A stretch of DNA of 64,000 nt, from positions 65,001 through 129,000 of the forward strand of contig JAJEFO010000123.1 of assembly GCA_022820365.1 (NCBI GenBank), given 5' to 3'. The notes beneath the pieces were generated by a model, which was given only the letters and a program-made list of their open reading frames with translations, made no database searches and was not told the DNA's origin. Shown here one piece after another: positions 29,715-38,945 of the stretch (the first letter of the stretch is position 1; each line of letters starts with the position of its first letter). This DNA is from Silicimonas sp. Lineage in GTDB: Bacteria; Pseudomonadota; Alphaproteobacteria; Rhodobacterales; Rhodobacteraceae. Both the position numbers and the translations under genes were made by a program.

Positions 29715-30359
29715 ATGGCCAAGCAACTGCCCTTCCAGGCGCTCGTCGAGATCTTCACGCGATTCCGCGAGGCTGAAGCCGAGCCCAAAGGCGAACTTCA
29801 GCACGTCAACGCGTACACTCTCGTCGTGGCCGTGGCGCTGTCCGCCCAAGCGACGGATGCGGGCGTCAACAAGGCCACGCGCGCACTATTCGAGGTCGCG
29901 GACACGCCCCAGAAGATGCTGGATCTCGGCGAGGACGGCCTTGTCAAGCACATCAGGTCCATCGGGCTCTATCGCAACAAGGCCAAGAACGTCATGCGGC
30001 TCTCGCGCATCCTTGTCGACGAGTATGGCGGCGAAGTCCCCTCCTCCAGATCGGCCCTCCAGTCCCTGCCCGGCGTCGGTCGAAAGACCGCCAATGTCGT
30101 CCTGAACATGTGGTGGGGTCATCCTGCGCAGGCGGTAGACACACACATCTTCCGTGTCGGCAACCGCACGGGGATCGCGCCCGGCAAGGATGTCAATGCA
30201 GTCGAACGCGCCATCGAAGACAATGTGCCCGCTGAATTCCAGCGCCACGCCCATCACTGGCTGATCCTGCACGGGCGCTACACCTGCGTCGCACGCAAGC
30301 CCAAGTGCGGGGCCTGCCTGATCCGTGACATGTGCCGGTTCGAGGACAAGGTGGCATGA
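29715..30359 (+). CDS. nth: Endonuclease III
   Basis: 214-residue DNA glycosylase/AP lyase that removes oxidised pyrimidines. The helix-hairpin-helix is LPGVGRKTANVVLN with catalytic Lys124. Catalytic Asp142 is in AVDTHIFRV. The 4Fe-4S cluster cysteines are 191, 198, 201 and 207 with the standard 6-2-5 spacing. ATG 29715 gives MAKQLPFQ and the usual length. Its TGA overlaps the ATG of the following PfkB-family kinase (ATGA), so the two are translationally coupled. It is divergent from the alkyltransferase gene, making a small repair cluster. Confidence 0.97.
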   Translation: MAKQLPFQALVEIFTRFREAEAEPKGELQHVNAYTLVVAVALSAQATDAGVNKATRALFEVADTPQKMLDLGEDGLVKHIRSIGLYRNKAKNVMRLSRILVDEYGGEVPSSRSALQSLPGVGRKTANVVLNMWWGHPAQAVDTHIFRVGNRTGIAPGKDVNAVERAIEDNVPAEFQRHAHHWLILHGRYTCVARKPKCGACLIRDMCRFEDKVA

Positions 30360-31336
30360 ACTACGATGTCGTTGGCATCGGCAACGCGATCGTCGACGTA
30401 ATCTCGCCCGCAGACGATTCCTTTCTCGAGCACATGGGGATCGAGAAGGGAATCATGCAGCTCGTGGAGCGCGAGCGCGGCGAAAAGCTCTACGGCGCAA
30501 TGTCGGACAGGGTGCAGGCTCCCGGCGGTTCGGTCGCAAACACGCTGGCGGGACTCGGCAATCTCGGGCTCAAGACCGGCTTCATCGGACGTGTTCGGAA
30601 CGATGCGCTCGGCAGGTTCTACGCCTCTTCGCTGGCGGCTGACGGAACGGATTTCGTGAATGAGCTGGCAGCAGGCGGAGCATTGCCGACATCGCGTTCG
30701 ATGATTTTCGTCTCGCCGGACGGCGAGCGGTCAATGAACACCTATCTCGGCATCTCGTCCGAACTGGGCCCTGAGGACGTTCCGGACGAAGTGGCAGGCG
30801 CAACGAACATCCTGTTTCTTGAGGGCTATCTCTACGACAAGCCAAAGGGAAAGGACGCGTTCGAGCGCGCGGCGCGACTCTGCCGCAACGCCGGCGGGCG
30901 GGCGGGCATTGCGCTCTCGGACCCATACTGTGTTGATCGGCACCGAAACGACTTTCGCCGCCTCGTTCGGGAGCTTGATTGCGTCATCGGCAATCAGCAT
31001 GAATGGGAATCGCTCTATCAGAACGAACTTTCCGGAGCGCTGGAGTCCGCGGCCCAAGATTCGGACCTGGTGGTCGTCACCCGATCAGGTGAGGACGTGA
31101 TGCTGGTCCGAGGCGACGAGACAGCGCGAGTCTCAGTCAGTCGGGTAGTGCCGGTGGACGCGACTGGCGCGGGCGATCTGTTCGCGGCCGGGTTTCTCTA
31201 CGGCTACGCGACAAACCAGCCGCTCGAGGTCGCCGGCCGAATGGGCTGCGTGGCAGCATCTGAAGTGATCAGCCACTACGGTGCACGGCCCGAATCCGAT
31301 CTCAAGGAACTTTTCCGACGGAACGGCCTGATCTGA
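30356..31336 (+). CDS. PfkB-family sugar/nucleoside kinase, probable adenosine kinase
   Basis: 326-residue ribokinase-fold kinase. The N-terminal VVGIGNAIVDVI and GGSVANTLAGL motifs fit the adenosine-kinase-like branch seen in Rhodobacteraceae. The PfkB signature 2 region VDATGAGDLFAAGFLYG contains the catalytic aspartate and anion hole. Conversion of adenosine to AMP is the likely role but other sugar substrates cannot be excluded. ATG 30356 overlaps the nth stop. A GC-rich hairpin follows the stop and separates it from the convergent murC. Confidence 0.88.
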   Translation: MNYDVVGIGNAIVDVISPADDSFLEHMGIEKGIMQLVERERGEKLYGAMSDRVQAPGGSVANTLAGLGNLGLKTGFIGRVRNDALGRFYASSLAADGTDFVNELAAGGALPTSRSMIFVSPDGERSMNTYLGISSELGPEDVPDEVAGATNILFLEGYLYDKPKGKDAFERAARLCRNAGGRAGIALSDPYCVDRHRNDFRRLVRELDCVIGNQHEWESLYQNELSGALESAAQDSDLVVVTRSGEDVMLVRGDETARVSVSRVVPVDATGAGDLFAAGFLYGYATNQPLEVAGRMGCVAASEVISHYGARPESDLKELFRRNGLI

Positions 31337-31352
31337 GACCGCACAAGATCCT

Positions 31353-31377
31353 GCCGCCGGCATTTAAGCCCGGCGGC
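31353..31377. terminator. Hairpin between convergent kinase and murC genes
   Basis: GCCGCCGG (31353-31360) pairs with CCGGCGGC (31370-31377) around a nine-base AT-rich loop. It sits 16 bases after the kinase stop and about 130 bases beyond the murC stop. No long T-run follows, so termination strength is uncertain; it could act in both directions. Confidence 0.55.
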
Positions 31378-31509
31378 GGCTTCCCTCCACCAATCCTGTA
31401 CAGATTTCGGTCCGACCCCGACACCTTCATGCGACATTGCCTCGGGCCGCCCGGGCATCAAATTGCATGTCAGAAAGCGCAATTGGCCTTCGGGCGGGAC
31501 GCGTGCAGC

Positions 31510-32928
31510 CTAAGCGGCGTCCCGCGACAACCGAGCCGGCAACTCGCGAGCCCAGGCACCGATCGTGCCGGCTCCGAGGCAAACGACTATGTCACCAGGT
31601 CGAGCCTCCTTGCGCACCAGGGATTCCAGTGCATCCTCGTTCTTCAGGGCACGTGCGTCCTTGTGCCCCTGAAGTGCGATCCCAGCCACAAGGTCTTCGC
31701 GCGTCGCTCCGTCAACCGGGTCCTCTCCGGCACCAAAGACATCGGCAATGGCCACAACGTCAGCGTCGCTGAAGCAACGGCAAAACTCGTCGAACAAGGC
31801 CGACAGCCGCGAATACCGGTGAGGCTGATGCACCGCGACTATCCGCGTGTCCGGGCCGGACGCCAGCGCCTGCCGCGCCGCAGCCAGCACTGCCGCGATC
31901 TCCACGGGATGATGACCGTAATCGTCGATGATGGTGACGCCCGCAACTTCGCCCACCTTTGTGAAACGCCGATTGACGCCCTTGAACGCCGTCAGAGCTT
32001 CACGGATTTCCGATCCCTTCATGCCCAGATGCCGCGCCACTGCCACGGCACCAAGTGCGTTGGAGACGTTGTGGCTTCCCGGCATCGGCAGCGTGCAGCC
32101 CTTGATCACTGGCCCGTCGGCAAGCTCAATGTCGAATCGGGCCGCAGTATTCTCATGGCGAAGGTTGACTGCCCGCACGTCCGCATCTGCATTGAATCCG
32201 AACGTCATGATTCGCCGATCAGTCACCCGGCCTGCAAGCGCCTGCACCTCAGGATTGTCTGTGCAAAGAACCGCCAGTCCATAGAACGGGATGTTTGACA
32301 CGAAGTCCTCGAACCCCTTCCGCAGGTCCTCCATCGTCCCCCAATGCTCCATGTGCTCTGGATCGATGTTCGTCACGACTGCAATAGTCGCTGGAAGGCG
32401 GTTGAAGGTGCCGTCCGATTCGTCGGCTTCAACAACCATCCATTCGCCGCTTCCGACGCGCGCATTGGATCCATAGGCGTGAATGATGCCGCCGTTGATC
32501 ACCGTCGGATCAATGCCGCCGGCATCCAGCAGAGCCGCCACCAGCGTAGTCGTCGTGGTCTTTCCGTGCGTGCCGGCAACCGCAATATTGGATCGCAACC
32601 GCATGAGCTCGGCCAGCATTTCAGCCCGGCGCACGACCGGAAGGCCCCGTCTTCGTGCTTCGTCTCGTTCCGCGTTTCCAGCCTTGATGGCCGACGAGAT
32701 GACGACGACCTCGGCCCCATCCAGATTCTCCGCGCACTGGCCTTCGAAGATCGTCGCCCCAAGACTCGCCAACCGATCGGTGATTTTCGAGGATTTCAGG
32801 TCCGAACCCTGAACCACGTAGCCCGCTTCGATCAGCACCTCGGCAATGCCGGACATCCCGATTCCTCCAATCCCCACAAAGTGGATCGGACCCATTTCCG
32901 TCGGAAGCTTTGTGACTGCTGCGCTCAC
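31510..32928 (-). CDS. murC: UDP-N-acetylmuramate--L-alanine ligase
   Basis: 472-residue cytoplasmic Mur ligase adding L-alanine to UDP-MurNAc. The N-terminal [18 protein letters not shown] binds the UDP-sugar, [10 protein letters not shown] is the P-loop, and the conserved [10 protein letters not shown] is in the C-terminal domain. The start is GTG 32928, one base after the murG stop, with GGAGA upstream; the residues then match family starts ([14 protein letters not shown]). Last gene of ftsW-murG-murC; the usual next gene murB is not here. Confidence 0.96.
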   Translation of the reverse strand: MSAAVTKLPTEMGPIHFVGIGGIGMSGIAEVLIEAGYVVQGSDLKSSKITDRLASLGATIFEGQCAENLDGAEVVVISSAIKAGNAERDEARRRGLPVVRRAEMLAELMRLRSNIAVAGTHGKTTTTTLVAALLDAGGIDPTVINGGIIHAYGSNARVGSGEWMVVEADESDGTFNRLPATIAVVTNIDPEHMEHWGTMEDLRKGFEDFVSNIPFYGLAVLCTDNPEVQALAGRVTDRRIMTFGFNADADVRAVNLRHENTAARFDIELADGPVIKGCTLPMPGSHNVSNALGAVAVARHLGMKGSEIREALTAFKGVNRRFTKVGEVAGVTIIDDYGHHPVEIAAVLAAARQALASGPDTRIVAVHQPHRYSRLSALFDEFCRCFSDADVVAIADVFGAGEDPVDGATREDLVAGIALQGHKDARALKNEDALESLVRKEARPGDIVVCLGAGTIGAWARELPARLSRDAA

Positions 32929-32929
32929 G

Positions 32930-34018
32930 TCACTCTCCAACCAATTGCTCGATAGCACAGGCCAATCGGCTTGCTGCGTCCGGCCTGGCCAGTCCAAGGG
33001 CATTGTCCCGCATCCGCAAGGCAGTTCCGACAGTCCCAAGCACGCCCCGCATCTGCTCCGTCAAGACCTTAGGGTCAAGCTCGGCTTCGGGTACAAGAAT
33101 TGCAGCGTCTGCATCGGCAAGACTGCGCGCATTCGCGGTTTGGTGATCTGCCGCCGCCGCCGCGTAGGGAACCAGGATCGAGGGACGACCAATCACGCAA
33201 ATGTCCGCAACCGTTGAAGCCCCCGCCCGACTTATTGCGAGATGCGCGTTCTCGATCCGCCGGCCAATGTCGGCAAAGAACGGTTCGACTTTGGCCTCAA
33301 TGCCCGCGGACTCGTATGCGGCCCTCACGCGATCCAGATCCTCGGGACGTGCCTGATGCGCGACACGCAGATCTGCTGCGAACCGATCTTTCAGGTCCGC
33401 GATTGCCAGTGGAACGACTTCGGAGAGAATGCGCGCGCCTTGAGATCCGCCGATCACCAGGATGGAGAAAGGACCTCGCTCAGGAATCTCATAGGTGGCC
33501 CCGGCCCGCTCCAGAACCTGCGCCCTTACCGGGTTTCCGGTGTGCACGGCCGAGACTCCGTCCGGCAGGGTTGTCGGCCATGTTCCGCATGCCACCTTGT
33601 CGACCCGCCGCGCAAACAACCGGTTTGTCCGGCCGAGGACGCCATTCTGCTCATGGATCATCCTAGGGATTCGGAGCGCCCACGCAGCGGTGAGGGCGGG
33701 GATCGAAGGATAGCCTCCAAAGCCAATCACCGCGCTCGGACGATCAACCAGAAATCTGAACTTTGCCGCCGTGATTCCGAATGCAATGACGAACGGCACC
33801 AAGAGCTTCGCTGACGCCCCGCCGCGCGCGAAAGATGCGCTTGCAATCTTCTGCACCACAACCCGATCAGGGAACCCGCCTGCATATTGCGCACCTCGGT
33901 CGTCCGTCATGAGCGTCACGCGCCATCCCTTTGCCAGCATTGTCTCAGCGAGGGCCTGGGCCGGAAACATGTGCCCGCCAGTTCCGCCAGCGGAAATTGC
34001 AAGATGGCGTGCACTCAT
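32930..34018 (-). CDS. murG: UDP-N-acetylglucosamine--lipid-linked MurNAc-pentapeptide GlcNAc transferase
   Basis: 362-residue membrane-associated GT28 glycosyltransferase making lipid II. The N-terminal glycine-rich loop [18 protein letters not shown] (11-16 GGTGGH) and the second loop [14 protein letters not shown] bind donor and acceptor. The C-terminal [16 protein letters not shown] is the UDP-GlcNAc site. The ATG overlaps the ftsW stop as ATGA, so translation is coupled. Confidence 0.97.
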   Translation of the reverse strand: MSARHLAISAGGTGGHMFPAQALAETMLAKGWRVTLMTDDRGAQYAGGFPDRVVVQKIASASFARGGASAKLLVPFVIAFGITAAKFRFLVDRPSAVIGFGGYPSIPALTAAWALRIPRMIHEQNGVLGRTNRLFARRVDKVACGTWPTTLPDGVSAVHTGNPVRAQVLERAGATYEIPERGPFSILVIGGSQGARILSEVVPLAIADLKDRFAADLRVAHQARPEDLDRVRAAYESAGIEAKVEPFFADIGRRIENAHLAISRAGASTVADICVIGRPSILVPYAAAAADHQTANARSLADADAAILVPEAELDPKVLTEQMRGVLGTVGTALRMRDNALGLARPDAASRLACAIEQLVGE

Positions 34019-35181
34019 CGCCCAATGTCGGCAAGACCGCCGTGGATGTCGCCCTGAGGCCGAGTTCGCGTCAATGCCAGCAGCATGCCAATCAGTATTC
34101 CGCCGGCAATCAGAGACGAGCCGCCATAGCTCACAAATGGCAGCGTCATGCCCTTGGCAGGCAGGAGCCTGACCGCAACGCTCAGGTTGATCAACGCCTG
34201 CATCGCGAAGGTGCAGGCCAGCCCGGTTCCGGCAAGCCGAATGAAAGGATCGCGTTCACGCGTCAGGCGGTAGAGCGAACGGAACGCAATGGTTGAATAG
34301 AGCAGGATGACGACCAGGACGAGGATCAGCCCGTATTCCTCGGCAGCGACTGCAATGATGAAATCCGTGTGAGCGTCGGGGAGCGACCACTTCACCGTGC
34401 CTTCACCCACTCCGACGCCAAAGAGACCGCCTTCCCTGATGGCGTTCGCGGCGTAGCCAAGCTGAGTGGTCGGATCGACCTCGGTCGACAGGAACCCATC
34501 GATGCGGCGTGCAACATGTTCTGAATTCTCGTACGCAATGACACCGCAGGAAATGATCAGCCCTGCCACCAGGAGAAGCAGGAGGAAATGAGCGCCTCCG
34601 ACGAAGTACATGACTCCCCATGCAAAGAAGATCAGGCAGGCCTGCCCATAGTCAGGCTGTATGGCAAGGAGGGCCACAACCGTCAGTGCCAATGCGAAGG
34701 AAAGGGACTTGCCCGGGGGGCCTGCAACCTCGTCGGACGCAGCAATCAGCCATGCCACGAGCACGATGAAGCCGGGCTTCAGGAACTCCGAGGGCTGCAT
34801 CGATCCGAATCCAAGAGAATACCATCGGACCGCGCCCTTTCCAAAGTCAGTGCCGAGGAACGGCAGCATGACCATGGCCCCGAAGGAGGCCAGAAAGACA
34901 ATTACCGCAATGCGCCGAACCGTTCTGGGAGCCAAGAGCGTGATCGCGAACATGATCAAGAGCGCGATGGCTCCGATCGTCACCTGCCGCTCGAAGTAGT
35001 GAAACGCCCACAATCCGTGTCGCTCGGCCAATGGAGGGCTGGATGCGAGTCCCAGCAACAAGCCGATGCCAAACAGTGCCAGCACGCATCCTATCGACCA
35101 CTTGTCGACGGTGCGCCACCAGCGTGGGAGTATTGGCTCGCCGTCCCCACGGAAAACCGAGCCGTAGACCATCTCTGTCAT
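34015..35181 (-). CDS. ftsW: Peptidoglycan glycosyltransferase FtsW (SEDS family)
   Basis: 388-residue inner-membrane SEDS glycosyltransferase of the divisome, with about ten hydrophobic segments. Diagnostic motifs are [35 protein letters not shown] and [11 protein letters not shown] near the C-terminus. ATG 35181 ([12 protein letters not shown]) has AGGA close upstream; the longer frame adds non-family residues. It is first in ftsW-murG-murC. The usual upstream genes murD and mraY are missing; nudC lies upstream on the same strand instead. Confidence 0.95.
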   Translation of the reverse strand: MTEMVYGSVFRGDGEPILPRWWRTVDKWSIGCVLALFGIGLLLGLASSPPLAERHGLWAFHYFERQVTIGAIALLIMFAITLLAPRTVRRIAVIVFLASFGAMVMLPFLGTDFGKGAVRWYSLGFGSMQPSEFLKPGFIVLVAWLIAASDEVAGPPGKSLSFALALTVVALLAIQPDYGQACLIFFAWGVMYFVGGAHFLLLLLVAGLIISCGVIAYENSEHVARRIDGFLSTEVDPTTQLGYAANAIREGGLFGVGVGEGTVKWSLPDAHTDFIIAVAAEEYGLILVLVVILLYSTIAFRSLYRLTRERDPFIRLAGTGLACTFAMQALINLSVAVRLLPAKGMTLPFVSYGGSSLIAGGILIGMLLALTRTRPQGDIHGGLADIGR

Positions 35182-35340
35182 GCGTCCTGCTCGTCCGCCT
35201 GCCTGTCCGTTTGCCGGATCTGAGCGACACCATAACCAGTTTTGCGCATAAAATCCAGTGTGCACGTCGCGATTCGCGGATGCGCCTCCGGCTACGCAAT
35301 TCTCGATCCTGGCACCGATGATGACGCCTCAGGCGATCGC

Positions 35341-36285
35341 CTACGTGCCCAGTGCAAGCCTGTCGGCGAGGAAGCCTTCGATCAGGAAGCGTGCTATGGA
35401 CCCCTTGCGCGCAGCCTTCATGCCTGGGTTGCCGCCCGCCAGAACCTGCATCATTTCCTCGCGCGTGACCCATTTCGCATCCTCGATTTCATCCGCCTGA
35501 ATGCTGATGCAACTGGTCAGCGCGATTCCATGGCACCCGATCATCAAGGATGACGGGAAAGGCCATGGTTGCGAGGCCAGGTATCGTACTTCGCCCACCT
35601 CTATTCCGGCCTCCTCTCCGACCTCACGGCGCACGGCGGCCTCGATCGTCTCGCCAGGCTCCATGAATCCCGCCAGAAGGGAGTACATTCCCTCGGGCCA
35701 GAAGCCCGACCGTCCCATCAGTACCGAGTTGCCACGAGTGATCAGCATGATGACCACCGGATCGGTGCGCGGAAAGTGCTGGCCTTCGCAGGCGGGGCAA
35801 TTCCGTTGCCAGCCCGCCATTGCCATCCTGCTCGGAACGCCGCAGCGCGCGCAGAACCGATGCGCCCGATGCCATTCGAGAAGCGCCTTGCCGATCACCA
35901 CAAGTTCGGCATCGCGACCGGAAAGGCATGTCATGTTCTGGCGCAGGTCGGCAAACGTGCATCCATTGGCAATCTCGGGATGTTGCTGTTCCGATGTGTC
36001 ATCGAATGCTCCGACGCCCTCGTCGCCGCCCTCCGGCAACCAGTCGGAAATGTCGCGTGCATACCGGGGCTCGCCCTCATCCAACCCAAGAAAGACTGCC
36101 GGCTCACTGGCCGATTCGAATGCCTGATGGTCGGCCGACAGGAAGACCGGCCGGCGGCCTTCCCATTCCAGCAGCGGCTTGCCCCGCCAAAGCGGCAGCA
36201 CGCGACCATTTGGTGGGTCCGACCTCAGGTGAACGGCCCGGTCAAGGCCCGAACCGCCAAAGGTTACTGATTCAGCGCATTGCAT
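35341..36285 (-). CDS. nudC: NAD+ diphosphatase / NAD-capped RNA decapping hydrolase NudC
   Basis: 314-residue Nudix hydrolase acting on NAD(H) and NAD-capped RNA. The zinc ribbon uses Cys145, 148, 163 and 166. The Nudix box runs from about 206 to 228 (GFMEPGETIEAAVRREVGEE), and the NADH-specificity motif SQPWPFPSS is at 238-246. ATG 36285 (MQCAESVTFGGSGLDR) matches family starts. The frame stays open another 97 codons, but those overlap the ffs RNA gene and show no homology. It lies 159 bases upstream of ftsW. Confidence 0.95.
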   Translation of the reverse strand: MQCAESVTFGGSGLDRAVHLRSDPPNGRVLPLWRGKPLLEWEGRRPVFLSADHQAFESASEPAVFLGLDEGEPRYARDISDWLPEGGDEGVGAFDDTSEQQHPEIANGCTFADLRQNMTCLSGRDAELVVIGKALLEWHRAHRFCARCGVPSRMAMAGWQRNCPACEGQHFPRTDPVVIMLITRGNSVLMGRSGFWPEGMYSLLAGFMEPGETIEAAVRREVGEEAGIEVGEVRYLASQPWPFPSSLMIGCHGIALTSCISIQADEIEDAKWVTREEMMQVLAGGNPGMKAARKGSIARFLIEGFLADRLALGT

Positions 36286-36559
36286 TCCTGCTCGTTCCCT
36301 CCCGAAGCCGATGTGCCACGCGACCGCCAGATTGGCAAACGGGGGTGCACTTGCCGGCGCATGGAACCGCATCATCCGCCAACGCCATCTCTGCGCTCCC
36401 CGAATCCATGCCAAGGAGCGACGCGAAGGTCCACGCACGGCGCGCCAGCGCAATTCAACAGGACGGCGTCGGCAATCCAAACAGTTCCAGTTATCCGCTG
36501 CGCAGAAACCGGTCCCCGCAAGGGCAACGACCGGCACCGAATCATTCGACATGAAGAGA

Positions 36560-36658
36560 GGCGAGAGGTTGGACAACGACCCAAGCGTGGCTCGTTACGG
36601 CTGCTTCCTTCCGGACCTGACCGGGTTGGCGAGGCGCTCGCCCGCGCCAACCTCTCAA
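36560..36658 (-). ncRNA. ffs: Signal recognition particle RNA (4.5S, small bacterial type)
   Basis: The minus strand contains the near-invariant SRP RNA core GGTCAGGTCCGGAAGGAAGC around 36602-36623, the Ffh-binding tetraloop and internal loops. The ends close with GAGAGGTTGG (36647-36656) pairing to CCAACCTCTC (36563-36572), giving one long hairpin of about 97 bases. A promoter with a 17-base spacer is correctly placed upstream. Boundaries are good to a few bases. dnaX, ybaB and recR lie nearby, as around ffs in other Proteobacteria. Confidence 0.95.
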
Positions 36659-36664
36659 GATCAC

Positions 36665-36693
36665 CATATAGCGCCTTCAACCGGCCCGCGCAA
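36665..36693 (-). promoter_or_regulatory. ffs promoter
   Basis: On the minus strand, TTGCGC (36688-36693) and TATATG (36665-36670) are separated by exactly 17 bases. The expected start point is 7-8 bases after the -10 box, at the 5' end of the SRP RNA helix (about 36658). Confidence 0.7.
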
Positions 36694-36701
36694 GAATGCA
36701 A

Positions 36702-36721
36702 GAGGCCCGGGAAGAGGCCTC
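36702..36721 (-). terminator. Hairpin at the end of the phosphatase gene
   Basis: On the minus strand GAGGCC and GGCCTC form a six-pair stem with an eight-base loop, overlapping the phosphatase stop codon, followed by the T-rich TTGCATTCTT. It would separate the ankyrin-phosphatase transcript from ffs. Confidence 0.5.
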
Positions 36722-37214
36722 ACTTGCGGCTTGAACCCAAGGCCGCCCAAGCCTGCTGGGCGGTGGTCTCGACGGCACAGGGCCTGACGGATCGAAGCCG
36801 CGCCAGCGCCATGTCGACGTCCTCACCTGCCTCAGTCATCAGCCTTAAAAGCGCCATTCCCGAACGCCCGCAACCACCATAGCAATGCGCCAGGACACGA
36901 CCGCCGTGATCAAGGGCGCGATGCGCCACTTCCGAAGCCTCCTGCCAAAGTGCGCAGGTCTCGAGAGAAGGCGCCCCAAGATCGGTGACGGGCAAGTGCC
37001 GCCAAAGCACGCCGGCTGCCTCAAGATCCTCCCCCATGGCAGACGCGCCGGCAAATTCCATCTCGTGCCGCCCGGTCATCGTGAAAACAACGTCTGCGCC
37101 CCAGGAAATGATCTTCGTCAAGTCCCCGGAACAGTTCCCTCCCCGACCCGGCATCGGCGCGATGCCGATCATCCCGCGTCCAAGCGGCAGTTCCGCGATC
37201 ATGTAATCAGCCAA
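36720..37214 (-). CDS. Dual-specificity/tyrosine phosphatase-like protein
   Basis: 164-residue protein with the cysteine-phosphatase loop HCYGGCGRSG: His110, catalytic Cys111 and Arg117 in HCx5R(S/T). A likely general acid is Asp78 in VTDLGAPS. The overall form resembles small bacterial CDKN3/DSP-type phosphatases. The start is TTG 37214, because GGAGG lies six bases upstream; the first ATG (37202) is too far from it. The start overlaps the end of the ankyrin gene by eight bases, so translation is coupled. Its substrate could be a phosphoprotein, but nothing here shows which. Confidence 0.82.
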   Translation of the reverse strand: MADYMIAELPLGRGMIGIAPMPGRGGNCSGDLTKIISWGADVVFTMTGRHEMEFAGASAMGEDLEAAGVLWRHLPVTDLGAPSLETCALWQEASEVAHRALDHGGRVLAHCYGGCGRSGMALLRLMTEAGEDVDMALARLRSVRPCAVETTAQQAWAALGSSRK

Positions 37215-38733
37215 GGCGAACCTCCGTCACTTGATCCGGGTGCTCCTCCGACCAGTCGTCCAGAAAATCCGCCATCTCGAGCTTGCCGGCAAATTCCACG
37301 TCCTGCCGCCTGAGCGGCACTCCGGCTTCCAAGGCAAGCCGGGCACAGGCAACGTGATCACGCTTGTGCTCGCCCGGCGCGTTCTCCGAACCATGGATTA
37401 TCGTCGACAACAGATCCCCGCCATATCCGTTTACATGATCCAGGTTGACCCCTAGGGAAAGCAGGTACGCCATGACGTCCGGAATCCCTTCCCAACCCGC
37501 TACCTGCACGGGCGTCAGCCCCTGCGGGTCCGGCCGGTCATGAGGAAGGCCGATTCCCACCAACGCCTTCGTGCGGCGCAGCGCGTGCGGCAGGTGGACC
37601 TGGGACCGGATCATGTCGCGGGTCGGCTCCGGCAGGCGTTCAGGATCGATTCGGCTTGCTGCCCGACCGGCAACCGCATCTGCAATCGCGACCTCCTCAC
37701 GTCCGAGGTCTGTCTTGCAGCCCCGTGACGCCATTTCTTCGGCAGCACCGTCATTGCCGTACAGCCGCGCAAGCGCGTATGCGCTGTGGCCCCATGCAAT
37801 CATGTCCGGGTTCCCGCCCGCGTCGAGCAAGCTGGCCACGATCCGGCGCGAACAGAGCCGCCGCGCGGCTTGATGCAGCGAGGGAATCACGAACGGCGCC
37901 TCGCCCGACTCTTCCGGCCAGTGGATGGATTCGTTTGGATCGGCTCCGCCCTCAAGAAGGACGTCCACCATCTCCGGATCGTTGAAGTCGAGAGCGCGCG
38001 GCAAAGCGTTTGTTCGCGCGATCTGCGCACCGTGGTCCAGCAGGAGCCGCAGGGCGCGCGCGCCGCTCTCGCAGGCATGATAGAGCGACTCGCCGTCATT
38101 GGGATCCGCCCCGTTTTCCAGAAGCCACGCAGCCAGCCGCAGATTCGACGCATGGCCTACGGCGCCGTAAAGCGCCGAAAGCGGATTCCCGGGCAATTGC
38201 TCATATGAATCGTCGACGTTGGCGCCGGCCGACAGCAACACCTCGGCCGTTGCCAGCATGTCCCTTTCCGAGCCGCCGTGGCGCCACCACCGCGAAAACG
38301 CCAGATGCAGAATCGGGGTCCTTGGCCCCAGTATGGATTCATTGACGGCTCTCGGCGTGGCCTCGAGCGCCTCCCTCACCCCTTCAACATCGTACATGGC
38401 GCACAAGATCCCGAGATTGTCCCGCCTGAGATCCGGCGCGGCTTCCAGGAGGCATTCGACCCGCCATCCCTGCCCATGAAACAGCGCCAGCTTGAGGCGG
38501 TCGAGCTTCTCGACCCTGTCCATGGCCTCTGCCTCGGCCGCAAACCTGAGAACCGGCCAGCTTGCATATCCAGCTTCCCTTGCCTGAATTTTTCGAGCGT
38601 CGGCATGACTTACCGCCTTCGGACTGGTCCCGAGAACCGCTTCGGCACGAGCGAGTGCATCAGGTTCGCCTGCCGCACAGGCCTTCGCCAATGCCTTCGC
38701 GTCCCTGCGCAAGCGATTGATGACGACCGCCAT
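37207..38733 (-). CDS. Ankyrin-repeat protein
   Basis: 508-residue protein with degenerate ankyrin repeats, for example AEVLLSAGANVDDSY, LAAWLLENGADPNDGESLYHA, ALRLLLDHGAQIA, MVDVLLEGGADPNES and VMAYLLSLGVNLDHVNGYG. No signal peptide or membrane segment is visible, so it is probably cytoplasmic. Ankyrin repeats bind proteins; the partner is unknown. ATG 38733 has GGAGG ten bases upstream. It overlaps the phosphatase gene, which suggests the two proteins act together. It is divergent from dnaX. Confidence 0.85.
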   Translation of the reverse strand: MAVVINRLRRDAKALAKACAAGEPDALARAEAVLGTSPKAVSHADARKIQAREAGYASWPVLRFAAEAEAMDRVEKLDRLKLALFHGQGWRVECLLEAAPDLRRDNLGILCAMYDVEGVREALEATPRAVNESILGPRTPILHLAFSRWWRHGGSERDMLATAEVLLSAGANVDDSYEQLPGNPLSALYGAVGHASNLRLAAWLLENGADPNDGESLYHACESGARALRLLLDHGAQIARTNALPRALDFNDPEMVDVLLEGGADPNESIHWPEESGEAPFVIPSLHQAARRLCSRRIVASLLDAGGNPDMIAWGHSAYALARLYGNDGAAEEMASRGCKTDLGREEVAIADAVAGRAASRIDPERLPEPTRDMIRSQVHLPHALRRTKALVGIGLPHDRPDPQGLTPVQVAGWEGIPDVMAYLLSLGVNLDHVNGYGGDLLSTIIHGSENAPGEHKRDHVACARLALEAGVPLRRQDVEFAGKLEMADFLDDWSEEHPDQVTEVRLG

Positions 38734-38945
38734 CAAGTTTCTCCCTCCTGGCCCGGTGGTCTGCCGAATCGGGCATGAGAAGCACCATCGAGGGTCGTGC
38801 GATAGATTCGAGGGTGCAAAATCGGCCTGCCGAGGATCCGAATGCTGTCCCGAAGTGGGCCTTGCCAGCATAGTGATGCACTGTCGCAAGGCAAGAGTGG
38901 ACGCTTCTCTGCGCGCAGTTTACGCTTGCCCGAACCGATTCATGC

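Noticed and set aside
36286..36576. 97-codon N-terminal extension of nudC
   Set aside because: Overlaps the SRP RNA and shows no similarity to NudC proteins; ATG 36285 fits the family start.
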